Assembly (NCBI GenBank): GCA_035591015.1
Contig: JAXIUW010000008.1
Coordinates: forward strand, 17,371 to 81,370
DNA from: Cephalothrix simula
Lineage: Eukaryota; Nemertea; Palaeonemertea; Archinemertea; Cephalotrichidae
DNA length: 64,000 nucleotides
Direction of reading: 5' to 3'
This document shows, in pieces, positions 36,238 through 45,482 of the stretch. The translations under genes and the position numbers were made by a program. Below the pieces are notes generated by a model. The model was not told where the DNA came from and did not search any database. It saw nothing but the letters and a program-made list of their open reading frames with translations. The first letter of the stretch is position 1. Each line of letters starts with the position of its first letter.

Positions 36238-37128
36238 ATGACGAAACCCAGCATAAAATCAATCATAAAAGAAGTAAGCAGCGTGGTGAGTGCCGTGGTT
36301 GGCGCAAGAGGCTGGCAGACGTCTTCTCAAAAAGCTGAACAGACCTTGACCCAGCCCCTAAACGAAGCTATTAACCAAAATATAGCTGCTTCTGTGACGG
36401 ATAGCATTGAGACTGCGAATATTCCCAAGCACATAGGGTTTATTCTTGATGGCAATCGGCGTTATGCCCGTCGGTATGGCCTGTCGTTGGCAGACGGCTA
36501 TTCTAAGGGAGCAGCAAAGGTTGAAGAATTAATGCAGTGGATGGAAGAATTTGACATACGCATCATTACCCTGTGGGCATTCTCTTTAGATAACTTTAGG
36601 CGGCCAGCGGCCGAAGTTGACCAGCTGATGCATCTATTCCGTGGCTATTTGCAGACTCTGCGCACTCATCCTCACATTCATAAAAACCAAGTGCGGCTAG
36701 CGATTTGGGGGCAGCGGCATTTGCTAGATAAAGATTTAGTGGAACTGATTGAAGAAATAGAAGAAAAAACTAAAAATTATCAGCGGCGTCTAGTTAATGT
36801 TTGCATGGCCTATGGAGGCCGTGAAGAAATAATTGATGCATTGCGGAAGTTACTAGAACAAACTCAGCAGCGTAGTGGATCTATTAAAGATTTACTCAAA
36901 AACCTTAGTGTGGACGATATTACTGAAAACCTGCAATCTGCTCAGTGTACTGCACCAGAACTGATTATTCGTACCAGTGGCGAAAAAAGAATATCAGGGT
37001 TTTTAATGTGGCAAAGCACCTATTCAGAATACTATTTTTGTTCTAAAGAATGGCCAGAGTTTAGCCGAGAAGATCTAAAGGAGGCCATTTTATCTTATCA
37101 AAAGCGAGAGCGACGCTACGGACGCTAG
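36238..37128 (+). CDS. Divergent cis-prenyltransferase (UppS/DHDDS-like)
   Basis: The 296 residues have a ~60-residue N-terminal extension, then a Z-prenyltransferase core: HIGFILDGNRRYARRYG (catalytic Asp kept), TLWAFSLDNFRRPAAEVDQL, ELIIRTSGEKRISGFLMWQ and SYQKRERRYGR. The His that follows Gly in bacterial UppS (GHKAG in E. coli) is Tyr here (DGYSKGAAK). DGNRRYA and AFSLDNF look more like the archaeal/eukaryotic dolichol-type branch. The usual uppS neighbours (frr, cdsA, dxr) are absent, so this may be a second enzyme rather than the essential undecaprenyl-PP synthase. Confidence 0.85.
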   Translation: MTKPSIKSIIKEVSSVVSAVVGARGWQTSSQKAEQTLTQPLNEAINQNIAASVTDSIETANIPKHIGFILDGNRRYARRYGLSLADGYSKGAAKVEELMQWMEEFDIRIITLWAFSLDNFRRPAAEVDQLMHLFRGYLQTLRTHPHIHKNQVRLAIWGQRHLLDKDLVELIEEIEEKTKNYQRRLVNVCMAYGGREEIIDALRKLLEQTQQRSGSIKDLLKNLSVDDITENLQSAQCTAPELIIRTSGEKRISGFLMWQSTYSEYYFCSKEWPEFSREDLKEAILSYQKRERRYGR

Positions 37129-37218
37129 TCTAAATAGCGAATTATATGCTACTATTAGCGAGAACAAGGGTTTATTGAGGCTAACTTAACCGCTCTTTAG
37201 ACCTGTCAGAGATTGTGT

Positions 37219-38388
37219 ATGGCAACAGGCGATTTTTTAAGAAGACTTGATGGTGAGCGAATGCTTAACGGGCTTGATGCTGTTTTGCAGGTAATGATCG
37301 ACTCATGGGGGCATGCCAATATCTTTCAGCGGAATGCGGTGGTCTGTCTGCGAGAGCATCTTGAGCTAACTAGCGCAGACACCCCTGATTTAGCCAAGTT
37401 CGTAAATACAATTCCCACCCGAGTTTCTGAGGTAAGGAATACTCATTTTCGCTTTTTGACCGTAGATAAAGATTTAGATATCTACTATACAGATACGGCT
37501 CCGGATATATCTCAAGACCCTCAAAAATATTGGTTTTATTGGTTGGCATATCGCTTTCAAAAAGAAGCCAATAAGCTGATGCGGCTAGAGGCTACTCGCA
37601 AGGATATGAACAAAATCATCGATGTTCTGCCAGAGATGATTAATAGTTTGGGCATGAAAAAAGTTTCTCCAGAATCTTTGCGTCTACCAGCCATAGAGCT
37701 AATGGTTTTTACTTGGGTAGAAAGTAATTTGCCCAGTATCACTAGCTTTGCCGCTGCTACTATTGCAACGCATATCATTGAACTAACACGACAAGAAGCC
37801 CGGGTTGTGCCGGGTAGTAATTTTATTTTTGTAAAGCGTGAGATAACTCCAGAAAAAGCCAACAAACTACAGCCAATGGCGAGCTACGTTTATCAGGCCG
37901 AGCTGAATGAGGCACGAGAGCATTACAAAGCACAGGATGACTTTGAGCGTGCACGAGAAATAGCTGCTATAAATAGTAAAATAGTAAAGATGATTCCCAC
38001 CCTTGGTCGTTATGCGGCTAAAAGCGTTAATAATCTAACCCAAGTTATTGAGAGTACTCTGTTTCCGTATCCACAAAAAATAAAGTGGATTAGACCATTG
38101 ATCAGAGATATTTACACCAAGGCTAGCAAGTTACGCATTTTTGCTAACTGCATCTCTATACAATCGGTCAATAACACCTATGCTCGCACTATCACTGAAG
38201 GCCGTATTGACCAAGCCGTACTGGGAGTGTCTTACTTATTGGCCGTTGATAGCGTTGATGGATGGAGCTCTACTGAAAGAGACATTGAAGACCCAACTTA
38301 CGATCTCAAAGAGCTATTTGGCTGGAACGGTAGCATAGATGACCTTGCCAAGCAGTTAGCTCAAAAATATAGGGTCGACCACACTTAG
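37219..38388 (+). CDS. Unknown soluble protein
   Basis: I do not recognise this 389-residue protein. It is predicted helical and has no signal peptide or convincing membrane span. Notable stretches are a Trp/Tyr-rich segment (PQKYWFYWLAYRFQKEANKL) near 95-115, a hydrophobic SITSFAAATIATHIIEL near 180 and an acidic C terminus. No catalytic motif is evident. ATG 37219 is preferred to TTG 37213. It lies 90 bp after the cis-prenyltransferase gene on the same strand and may share its transcript. Confidence 0.7.
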   Translation: MATGDFLRRLDGERMLNGLDAVLQVMIDSWGHANIFQRNAVVCLREHLELTSADTPDLAKFVNTIPTRVSEVRNTHFRFLTVDKDLDIYYTDTAPDISQDPQKYWFYWLAYRFQKEANKLMRLEATRKDMNKIIDVLPEMINSLGMKKVSPESLRLPAIELMVFTWVESNLPSITSFAAATIATHIIELTRQEARVVPGSNFIFVKREITPEKANKLQPMASYVYQAELNEAREHYKAQDDFERAREIAAINSKIVKMIPTLGRYAAKSVNNLTQVIESTLFPYPQKIKWIRPLIRDIYTKASKLRIFANCISIQSVNNTYARTITEGRIDQAVLGVSYLLAVDSVDGWSSTERDIEDPTYDLKELFGWNGSIDDLAKQLAQKYRVDHT

Positions 38389-38405
38389 ACAAATCAGCAT
38401 CATAA

Positions 38406-39515
38406 TTAGGTTAGCCTAGCGTAAAGGGGATTAGTTGGCCAAGGCTTGCTAAAGAAGGCATCTAGCCATTCATCGGGAAGGGTTGAGAGCTTGCTATATT
38501 TCCACTGCGGCCTGCGATCGCGGTCAATGAGCAAGGCTCGCACGCCTTCAGGATGCTCAGATTGACGGATTATATTAGCGGTTAGCATAAGTTCGTGGCA
38601 CAATGCCTCGGCTACAGAGTACAGAGCGGTCATATTCAGGCTACGTTCGGCGATGGCCAATGAGGTTGGCGAAGCATAGTTAAGGTTGTGGCGCATACTA
38701 TTAAATAGCTCGTTATTGATATTGATAGACTTCAAATTGTCTAGGGCATTTTCTAAGCAACTTTCATCAAGGGCTTGCTCAATTATTGCCTGATGCGGTA
38801 CGGCTGTGGGCTGGGGTGGTGATGCTTTTTCTTCTAAAGATTTTAGTATGTTAAAGACAATATTATTATTTTCAGCATTACATTCAGACCAGCTAATACG
38901 GCCTAGTTCTTCTTTAAGCGGGCTTAGCTGTTTATTGTCTAGTATGCGGTCAGCAAGGCCAATTTGTTGCAGGTCTGTGGCATTAATTCCAACTCCGCTG
39001 TAGGCGATAAATTTTCCCCATGATTTTTTAATTCTGTTTAGAAAAAAATTTGCCCCGGCATCGGGATAAAGGCCAATCAGCACTTCAGGCATAGAAAAGC
39101 TAGTTGTTTGCGTGGCTATCCGATAACGAGACCCTTGCATTATTCCAGAGCCAGCACCAATGACTAAGCCATGGGCAAAGGTAATAACGGGCTTACGAGC
39201 AGTATAGATTAAGTAATCTAGCCAGTATTCATCCTCAAAAAACTGCTGCGCTTCGGCATAATTACCATCTACAATCAGCTGATAAATTTCTTTAATATTG
39301 GCGCCAGCACTAAAAGCCTTATCTGAATTACTGCTAATTAGGGTTGCAGCTATGGTATGGTCTTGCTGAGCATGATTTATGGCTTGGGCTAAGTGCTTAA
39401 TCATTAAATGACTAAAGGCATTAAGCTGCTGCGGTTTGTTTAGAATTATGTGCTGAACTCTAAGGTCATTTTGGCCTAGAAATTCAGTTATAATCGGCGG
39501 ATTATCCTCAATCAT
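38406..39515 (-). CDS. Enoyl-CoA hydratase/isomerase family, 3-hydroxyisobutyryl-CoA hydrolase-like
   Basis: The 369-residue crotonase-fold protein has KPQQLNAFSHLMI at the N terminus, FSAGANIKEIYQ (oxyanion hole), ARKPVITFAHGLVIGAGSGIM and TSFSMPEVLIGLYPDAGANF with the Glu and Asp expected of HIBYL-CoA hydrolases, and the C-terminal EGVRALLIDRDRRPQW typical of that subfamily. In valine breakdown it frees 3-hydroxyisobutyrate. No other valine genes are nearby, so the physiological substrate is inferred. Confidence 0.88.
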   Translation of the reverse strand: MIEDNPPIITEFLGQNDLRVQHIILNKPQQLNAFSHLMIKHLAQAINHAQQDHTIAATLISSNSDKAFSAGANIKEIYQLIVDGNYAEAQQFFEDEYWLDYLIYTARKPVITFAHGLVIGAGSGIMQGSRYRIATQTTSFSMPEVLIGLYPDAGANFFLNRIKKSWGKFIAYSGVGINATDLQQIGLADRILDNKQLSPLKEELGRISWSECNAENNNIVFNILKSLEEKASPPQPTAVPHQAIIEQALDESCLENALDNLKSININNELFNSMRHNLNYASPTSLAIAERSLNMTALYSVAEALCHELMLTANIIRQSEHPEGVRALLIDRDRRPQWKYSKLSTLPDEWLDAFFSKPWPTNPLYARLT

Positions 39516-39685
39516 AAGTGCAGTGGCGGTAATGGTGGTCTAATGGCTTTTGGTAATCTATACTATATTGCTGTCTATGGTGATGATCATTATTTTGATA
39601 TCTGCCACAGCCTACTATGCACGGCCTATGCATGATGCTAAGGCCATTCTTGAACAGATTACAGTATTGTCAACTAATCTCAAAT

Positions 39686-40885
39686 ATGGAAGAAAAACTC
39701 TCAGAAAGTACCACCACTACAACTGATAAACCCGGAGTAGTAGTAGACTTAACAGATAAGCAAATTCACATTTTGGGCACAGCCCATGTTTCAAAAGCTA
39801 GCGTAGAAGAAGTTAGCCAATTAATTGATACAGTTAAGCCCGATACGGTTTGCGTTGAGCTTTGCGAATCGCGTTACTATGTGCTAAAAAATCCGCAACA
39901 GTGGGCTAAGCTAGACCTAGGGCAAGTCATCCGTGAAAATAGAGCGTCATTGCTATTGGCACAGGTAGTGCTGTCTGCCTACCAACGCCGACTGGGCGAA
40001 AAGCTCCAAATCAAGCCGGGCGCCGAAATGCTTGAGGCCATTGAACTGGCCGAGAAACATAATCTTAAATTGGTTTTGGCTGATCGTGATATTCGCATCA
40101 CCATGCTTAGAACTTGGCGCAATATGCGCTTTTTAGACAAACTGAAGGTTCTCTTTATGCTGCCGTGGATGATGCTGGCCTCGCCTGAGGTAAGCGCCAA
40201 AGAGATTGAGGAGATTAAGAATGAAGATACTATATCAAGCATATTAAAAGAGATAACCAAAACCTTCCCAACCCTAAAGACAAGCCTAATTGATGAGCGT
40301 GATATTTATTTGGCCGAACAAGCTCGGCAGGCCAGCGGAAAAGTTGTGCTGCTGGTAATTGGTGCCGGGCATTTAGAGGGAGTTCTGAAGCAACTACAAC
40401 GCCCTGTTGCCGATTTAGAGCCTCTGCGACAGACCAAACCTCGTGGCTGGACACGCTATTGGCCATGGGTTATTCCAATGTTTATTGTCGGAATGTTTGC
40501 CTATGCGGTGATTACCAAAGGTGCTGCGGTGTCATCATCAATGTTGCTGGTGTGGGTAATTGCTAACAGCACGCTGGCGGCCTTAGGCAGTTTAATAGTT
40601 TTAGCCCATCCGTTGACTGTTATCGCAGCAGCAGTAGCGGCTCCGTTTACCTCGGTCAATCCTCTGGTAGCAGCGGGCTGGGTGGCTGGCGTGGTTGAAG
40701 TTTGGTTACGCAAGCCCCGTGTTCAAGACTTTGAGAATATTCATAGCGACATACTAGAATTACGAGGCTTTTGGCGCAATCGCATCACACGAATACTGCT
40801 CTTGGTGGCCTTGGTCAATCTGGGCAGCACCATTGGTACGGTGTGGGGCGTGGTGTGGATTTCTTCTTTGTTTGTTGGGGGCTAA
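39686..40885 (+). CDS. TraB/PrgY family membrane protein
   Basis: From ATG 39686 the protein has 399 residues. Motifs are IHILGTAHVSKASVEEV at the N terminus, TVCVELCESRYYVL, LVLADRDIRITMLR and VLLVIGAGHLEGVLKQL, with the GTAHVS and GAGHLEGV His residues of the TraB/Tiki/GumN superfamily. Three to four membrane helices fill the C-terminal ~150 residues. Relatives inhibit pheromone signalling or act as metalloproteases; the substrate here is unknown. A longer start at 39617 would add 23 residues with no ribosome site. Confidence 0.85.
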   Translation: MEEKLSESTTTTTDKPGVVVDLTDKQIHILGTAHVSKASVEEVSQLIDTVKPDTVCVELCESRYYVLKNPQQWAKLDLGQVIRENRASLLLAQVVLSAYQRRLGEKLQIKPGAEMLEAIELAEKHNLKLVLADRDIRITMLRTWRNMRFLDKLKVLFMLPWMMLASPEVSAKEIEEIKNEDTISSILKEITKTFPTLKTSLIDERDIYLAEQARQASGKVVLLVIGAGHLEGVLKQLQRPVADLEPLRQTKPRGWTRYWPWVIPMFIVGMFAYAVITKGAAVSSSMLLVWVIANSTLAALGSLIVLAHPLTVIAAAVAAPFTSVNPLVAAGWVAGVVEVWLRKPRVQDFENIHSDILELRGFWRNRITRILLLVALVNLGSTIGTVWGVVWISSLFVGG

Positions 40886-41958
40886 CGGCGTCTGAAGCCG
40901 CCTCTAAAACCTCTAAAACCACCGGCACTACGGCCGAGCGAACCTCGTGAGAAAGACCTAGTCCCCCAAACTCCACCACGATTAGATTTACTACGTGAGG
41001 TTGATACATTACTAGGCTGACTGCTACTGGCAGCTGATTTGCGCCCAAAGCCTCCGCTGCCAGCATTTTGACGTTGGTTTTGAAAGCTCCGTGATGGTGT
41101 AGCCTTGGCCAACGATTGCGGCGGCTGACTAGAGTATGCCTTAGCGTATTTGCTTTGGGGTTGGGTGCCTTTGGCGGTGGTCATAGCCGTGCTTGATGCT
41201 TGAGACTTAACATGGCCACGCTGGCTAACTGTATTGCTATACTGAGATTGTCTTTGTGCAACGCCTACCGGGCTGTATCCGCCATAGCCGTATCCGCCGT
41301 AGAAGCCGCCGTAATAACTGGGCATAAACATCCAGTCAAGCATGCGCATGGCGAAGTACATTTGTAAAAAGCTACCCGTTGTATCATAGGCACTATAGCG
41401 TTGCTGATTGGGATAAACGTGCTGATTACCTTGCGCTTCAATGGTCAGAGCTTGGCTGTCAAGAGTTGAGGTTACTGTAGCCACCTCTATTGTTTCAACG
41501 TCTCGCCAAGCATCGCGATCATCGGCCTTAGGCAGCGGATAAGAATCTGGTGCAGGAACTCTAATTGAGAGCAGAACATATTGATCGCTTTCAGCCGGCT
41601 CGGGCTGAATAAGAATAGGGTCTACTATGTCATCGCCGTTAAGGTCTATGCTGCTAATTTCTTGTACTTGTGTGCTCAGATTATCCATCAGATAAGTTAA
41701 AAAAGCCTGTTCAGTAAGGCCAGACTGAGCAGCTTCACGCACAATGCCCTTAGTCATTTCAGGCAGTAAGGATACGTCAAGGTCTTTCTCTAGATTTAGC
41801 TCACGAGCTTCTTGACTTAGCCCCCGTGATACAGCAATGGTGTTATAGTCAATTTGGCTGGTGGCACGCTCTTCGCCGCCACGGAGCAACAAATAAGCTA
41901 CAACTAGAAAGCCGACAATTATAATCCAATTCTTCATAATCTTTGCTATAATACGCAT
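40882..41958 (-). CDS. Membrane-anchored protein with Gly/Ser/Arg-rich C terminus, unknown
   Basis: No family recognised. The 358 residues have an N-terminal membrane anchor (WIIIVGFLVVAYLLL), a folded segment with an EF-like DLNGDDIVD near 105, then a Tyr/Gly run (FYGGYGYGGYSPVG), a Ser/Gln/Ala-rich stretch and a Gly/Arg/Phe tail (GFRGFRGGFRRR). Two in-frame ATGs, 41958 and 41937, are both plausible. The tail has the look of a disordered, RNA- or polyanion-binding region. Its 3' end overlaps the convergent TraB gene by 4 bp. Confidence 0.65.
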   Translation of the reverse strand: MRIIAKIMKNWIIIVGFLVVAYLLLRGGEERATSQIDYNTIAVSRGLSQEARELNLEKDLDVSLLPEMTKGIVREAAQSGLTEQAFLTYLMDNLSTQVQEISSIDLNGDDIVDPILIQPEPAESDQYVLLSIRVPAPDSYPLPKADDRDAWRDVETIEVATVTSTLDSQALTIEAQGNQHVYPNQQRYSAYDTTGSFLQMYFAMRMLDWMFMPSYYGGFYGGYGYGGYSPVGVAQRQSQYSNTVSQRGHVKSQASSTAMTTAKGTQPQSKYAKAYSSQPPQSLAKATPSRSFQNQRQNAGSGGFGRKSAASSSQPSNVSTSRSKSNRGGVWGTRSFSRGSLGRSAGGFRGFRGGFRRR

Positions 41959-42057
41959 GATAAAACGCTAAGTAAGACAGTCTATCACAGCTCTAGTTAT
42001 GTTGAAACAGCACCAAAAACATTCATAAAATCACCACAGAAAGTATCGGAGAAAGCA

Positions 42058-42606
42058 TTGTCCAGATTATTGAAGAAACATTGGAAGATTAGCCTAGCTT
42101 TTATGGTGATGATGACGGCCATAGTTAGTCTAATAGCTCTACTCGCCTTTGGTCTGACGCGTGATCCTCGGCTTATTCCATCAACCTTGCTCAATCAACC
42201 GATGCCAGAGCTTAACAGCTCTATTCTTTATGACACACAAAAGGTATCTAACTTAGCTGAACCACGGGCGACTGTGTTGAACTTTTGGGCATCGTGGTGC
42301 TTAGAGTGCCGTTATGAAGCTGAAGAATTGAAGCGCATTAGTGATGAGTATCAGGGGCGGGTAGTAGTGCATGGAGTGGCGATTCGTGATACTAAAGAAG
42401 ACATTTCTGAATTTGTGCGTGAATACGATAAAAACTATTTAATATCAATGGATAATAACGCTGGAGATGCTGCCATTGCCTATGGCCTGTACGGAGTGCC
42501 AGAAACATTTATTATTGATAGTCAGGGTATAGTTCGCAAGCATTTTGTGGGTGCCGTTACTTACCAAGAATTGCAGTCAGCATTACTAGAATTGGATGAG
42601 TTTTAA
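42058..42606 (+). CDS. ccmG: Thiol:disulfide interchange protein for cytochrome c maturation (CcmG/DsbE)
   Basis: The 182-residue protein is anchored by one helix (~10-32) with a periplasmic thioredoxin fold. LNFWASWCLECRYEAEEL carries the redox WCxxC pair, and YGVPETF (here YGLYGVPETFIID) gives the cis-Pro motif of CcmG/DsbE. CcmG reduces apocytochrome c before heme attachment. The start is TTG 42058, supported by GGAG six bases upstream. It overlaps ccmH by 11 bp; other ccm genes are not in the window. Confidence 0.9.
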   Translation: MSRLLKKHWKISLAFMVMMTAIVSLIALLAFGLTRDPRLIPSTLLNQPMPELNSSILYDTQKVSNLAEPRATVLNFWASWCLECRYEAEELKRISDEYQGRVVVHGVAIRDTKEDISEFVREYDKNYLISMDNNAGDAAIAYGLYGVPETFIIDSQGIVRKHFVGAVTYQELQSALLELDEF

Positions 42607-43066
42607 TCTATCTAAATATTTAGCATTATTCGTTTTAACGGCTTTAGTTGGCGCACTGGGCAGCCTAGCTTTTGGGCAGAGTAGCAATGAGGCAACGTCG
42701 CAAAATCTTGAGCAAGGTCTAAATCAGTTTGACCAGCATGCCCTAGCCATAGCTGATAAATTGCGTTGTCCAACCTGCCAAGGAATATCTGTTAATGATT
42801 CAGAAGCGGTGTTCTCGGTGCAGATTAGGGCCAAAATCAAAGAGCTATTAAAGGCTGGCCAAGATGAAGAAGAGATAATCGCTTTTTTTGTAAGTCGCTA
42901 CGGAGAATGGATTTTGCGCTCACCTCCAGCACGTGGACTTTATGTTTTATTGTGGGTGATGCCGGTTGTGCTTCTTGCCATTGGTGGCGTTACTATAGTC
43001 TACTTCACAAGAAAGCGCAGCAAGCAGCAATCATATTCTGACGCAGATTTTAATGTTGATGCTTGA
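42596..43066 (+). CDS. ccmH: Cytochrome c maturation protein CcmH
   Basis: The 156-residue protein has a signal/anchor at the N terminus, the CcmH motif LRCPTCQGISVNDSEA (usually LRCPxCQ) with two redox cysteines, ELLKAGQDEEEIIAFFVSRYGEWIL and a C-terminal membrane helix (LYVLLWVMPVVLLAIGG). It is the short CcmH form without the fused CcmI/TPR half seen in E. coli. It works with CcmG to present reduced apocytochrome. Confidence 0.93.
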   Translation: MSFNLSKYLALFVLTALVGALGSLAFGQSSNEATSQNLEQGLNQFDQHALAIADKLRCPTCQGISVNDSEAVFSVQIRAKIKELLKAGQDEEEIIAFFVSRYGEWILRSPPARGLYVLLWVMPVVLLAIGGVTIVYFTRKRSKQQSYSDADFNVDA

Positions 43067-43098
43067 TTATATGTGTATTTACTCAATCTAATAAAGAT

Positions 43099-43200
43099 AT
43101 GACTACGTTAGTATTAATCGGTGTACTGGTGGTTGCTGTTGTAGCGGCTGTGCTTGGTGCGCTACTTAAAACTAAAGAAACGCTGATGCTGGATGACTAA
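43099..43200 (+). CDS. Very small membrane protein, 33 residues, possible CcmI remnant
   Basis: An ATG at 43099 opens 33 codons ending at the TAA of 43198-43200. The product starts MTTLVLIGVLVVAVVAAVLG and ends LLKTKETLMLDD: one membrane helix followed by a short charged tail. It lies 32 bp after ccmH, where ccmI would be, and CcmI begins with a similar helix. It may be a truncated ccmI or an independent small protein. Ribosome site is weak (AAAG). Confidence 0.45.
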   Translation: MTTLVLIGVLVVAVVAAVLGALLKTKETLMLDD

Positions 43201-43365
43201 GCATCTATCTCACTCTATAAAGATTTAACTCTGATTAGTATTTCACTGTGATGATGGTTGCTCTTAACGTTATGAGTCTGCTCTGAGCTTAGTTGATACA
43301 GCCAAACGTATCATCCACATATTCAAGAGCATATCTTGCCACACCGCTTATATTATTTATTATTT

Positions 43366-44502
43366 ATGTATAAAACTCTTTCATCTGCTATCGGTTGGCC
43401 GATACTGCGTAGCTTCTTACATGCGCTAGAAGCAGAACAGGCGCATAACATCACTTTGCGTGCGCTAGAGCTAATGCCACCAGAGCTAATGCCCGCTCTT
43501 CATGACTACTCGCCAGAGCTAAAAGTAAGGCTATGGAGCTATGATTTTCCATCACCGGTGGGTTTAGCTGCCGGCATGGATAAAGATGCTCGCTGCTACA
43601 ACGCCATCTATAAATTAGGCTTTGGCTTTGTTGAGTGTGGTACGGTGACTAAGTATCCCCAAGGTGGCAATCCAAAACCACGCTTGTTTAGAATCAGTTC
43701 TGAGCAAGCCATAGTTAATCGCATGGGCTTTAACAATGCCGGCATTGAGGCAATGCTAAATAATTTGGTCAATAAGCCTCCGCAGGGCATATTAGGCATT
43801 AATATTGGTGTTAATCGCAATATTGCTGCAGATAGCATTGCTCAACACTATGCGTACTGCTTAAAAACATTGTATAAACACGCTCACTATTTTGTTATTA
43901 ATGTGAGCTCACCCAACACGCAAGGGTTACGAAAATGGGAAGAACCAGAGGCACTTGGCGCATTATTGAAAGAGCTGGTAGCTTATCGCAATACTTTAAG
44001 TGAGCCTCGCAAGCCCTTATTAGTTAAACTTAGTGCTGATTTAGCTGATGTTTACGGTGCCGGCCAAGCCTGCCTAGATAGCGGCATAGATGGCATAATT
44101 GCCTGTAATACAACGGTAAATCATAATCAATGCCGCCATGGAGAGCGTTTGGAAGGCGGATTAAGCGGGCGACCACTGTATCAGCGAGCGATAGAGGTTA
44201 TCAGTCAGCTGTGGCAGGCTACGGAGGGCAAGCTGCCTTTAATTGGGGTAGGCGGCATTAGCTCTGCTGAGGATGCTTATAGAATGCTGGCACATGGAGC
44301 TAGTTTGGTACAGGTTTATACGGGGTTAGTTTATCAGGGAGCGCAGTTGGTGAGCGATATCAATCAGGGTTTGGTAGATATGCTAAAAGAGCAAGACATT
44401 GCTAGTATTAGCGATATCCCTCGTCCCAACCTAGTTACTAAAGGTGCTGTTGCTGCAAAAAAGCTGCTTGACAAGAGTGGTCGTAAAAAGGCTAAGGCTT
44501 AA
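43366..44502 (+). CDS. pyrD: Dihydroorotate dehydrogenase (quinone), class 2
   Basis: PyrD oxidises dihydroorotate to orotate at the membrane, passing electrons to quinone. From ATG 43366 it has 378 residues. Motifs: EAEQAHNITLRAL (N-terminal helix for quinone access), SPVGLAAGMDKDARCYNAIY, FGFVECGTVTKYPQGGNPKP, NRMGFNN, INVSSPNT (catalytic Ser), LVKLSADL, CNTT, GGLSGRPL, LIGVGGISSAEDAYRMLAHG and YTGLVYQG. A TTG at 43336 would add ten residues. The last ~30 residues are a lysine-rich tail. Confidence 0.96.
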   Translation: MYKTLSSAIGWPILRSFLHALEAEQAHNITLRALELMPPELMPALHDYSPELKVRLWSYDFPSPVGLAAGMDKDARCYNAIYKLGFGFVECGTVTKYPQGGNPKPRLFRISSEQAIVNRMGFNNAGIEAMLNNLVNKPPQGILGINIGVNRNIAADSIAQHYAYCLKTLYKHAHYFVINVSSPNTQGLRKWEEPEALGALLKELVAYRNTLSEPRKPLLVKLSADLADVYGAGQACLDSGIDGIIACNTTVNHNQCRHGERLEGGLSGRPLYQRAIEVISQLWQATEGKLPLIGVGGISSAEDAYRMLAHGASLVQVYTGLVYQGAQLVSDINQGLVDMLKEQDIASISDIPRPNLVTKGAVAAKKLLDKSGRKKAKA

Positions 44503-44590
44503 AAAATAATGGCATGCCATATAATTAGAAATAATTTTTGGGAATAATCTTTAGGCATGATTTTTAGATTAAAGTAAGCACCAGTTAATT

Positions 44591-45388
44591 ATGGATGACA
44601 GATTAAATTTAGAGGCCGTAATTGATTTTGGTTACGAATTGGTTGAGCAGAGTTCAGCCATAATTAGAGCTGATTACGGTTCAGTAGATGTTGCATTTAA
44701 GGCTGATCAGAGCCCGGTTACGGTTACTGATCGTCAAGTTGAGCAAGTTTTGCGCACTCAAATTGTTAAGAAGTTTCCGCAGCATAAGGTTATAGGTGAA
44801 GAATATGGAGTTAGCGGCAACGAGGATTCAGCCTACGAATGGATTTTAGACCCCATTGATGGCACGCTGTGCTACGTACACGGAGTGCCACTGTTTACCA
44901 CGCTAATTGCCTTGGTAAGAAATAAAAAACCTATTTTGGGCATTATTGCGCAACCAATACTTAATCAGGTTATGGTGGGTGCTGAGGGTCGCCAGACGGT
45001 GTTTAACGGCCAACCGGTGAGTGTATCTGATACTAAGCAAATATCTGATGCCAGTATGGCCTACACAAGCTATCAACAAATCATAGACAGTAGCCTAGAA
45101 GCCGAGGTAAGATCTTTAATGCTTAAAACCAAAGTTGCCCGAGGCTGGGGCGATGCCTATGGTCATATGCTAGTAGCTATGGGTAAACTAGATGTTGCGA
45201 TTGAGCCTAGTCTAGCCTTGTGGGATATTGCTGCTTTGGGAATATGTGTAGTTGGTGCTGGTGGTGACTTTTATAACTGGGATGGTGGCACTGATTTTTT
45301 AGGAAGCAGTGCGATATCTTCAAATAAGCACCTTAAGCCACAGATATTAGATGCAATTAAATCAGCAAATAATCCTAAGTATGCCTAA
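44591..45388 (+). CDS. hisN: Inositol-monophosphatase-fold phosphatase, histidinol-phosphatase (HisN)-like
   Basis: The 265 residues have the lithium-sensitive phosphatase motifs: TVTDRQVEQ, VIGEEYG (metal Glu), WILDPIDGTLCYVHGVP (metal Asp pair) and PSLALWDIAALGICVVGAGG (second metal Asp). The RGWGDAYGHMLVAMGKLDVA segment resembles HisN histidinol-phosphatases, which act in histidine synthesis, more than SuhB or CysQ. No other his genes are close, so the substrate remains inferred. Confidence 0.82.
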   Translation: MDDRLNLEAVIDFGYELVEQSSAIIRADYGSVDVAFKADQSPVTVTDRQVEQVLRTQIVKKFPQHKVIGEEYGVSGNEDSAYEWILDPIDGTLCYVHGVPLFTTLIALVRNKKPILGIIAQPILNQVMVGAEGRQTVFNGQPVSVSDTKQISDASMAYTSYQQIIDSSLEAEVRSLMLKTKVARGWGDAYGHMLVAMGKLDVAIEPSLALWDIAALGICVVGAGGDFYNWDGGTDFLGSSAISSNKHLKPQILDAIKSANNPKYA

Positions 45389-45482
45389 ATAAACCTAAAT
45401 CAGCCTAAATAAAGTAGCCATAAAAAAACTTAAGCACAGAGCTTATAACTTTTGAACATCAAGACTTAAAACTGAGTAGCTT

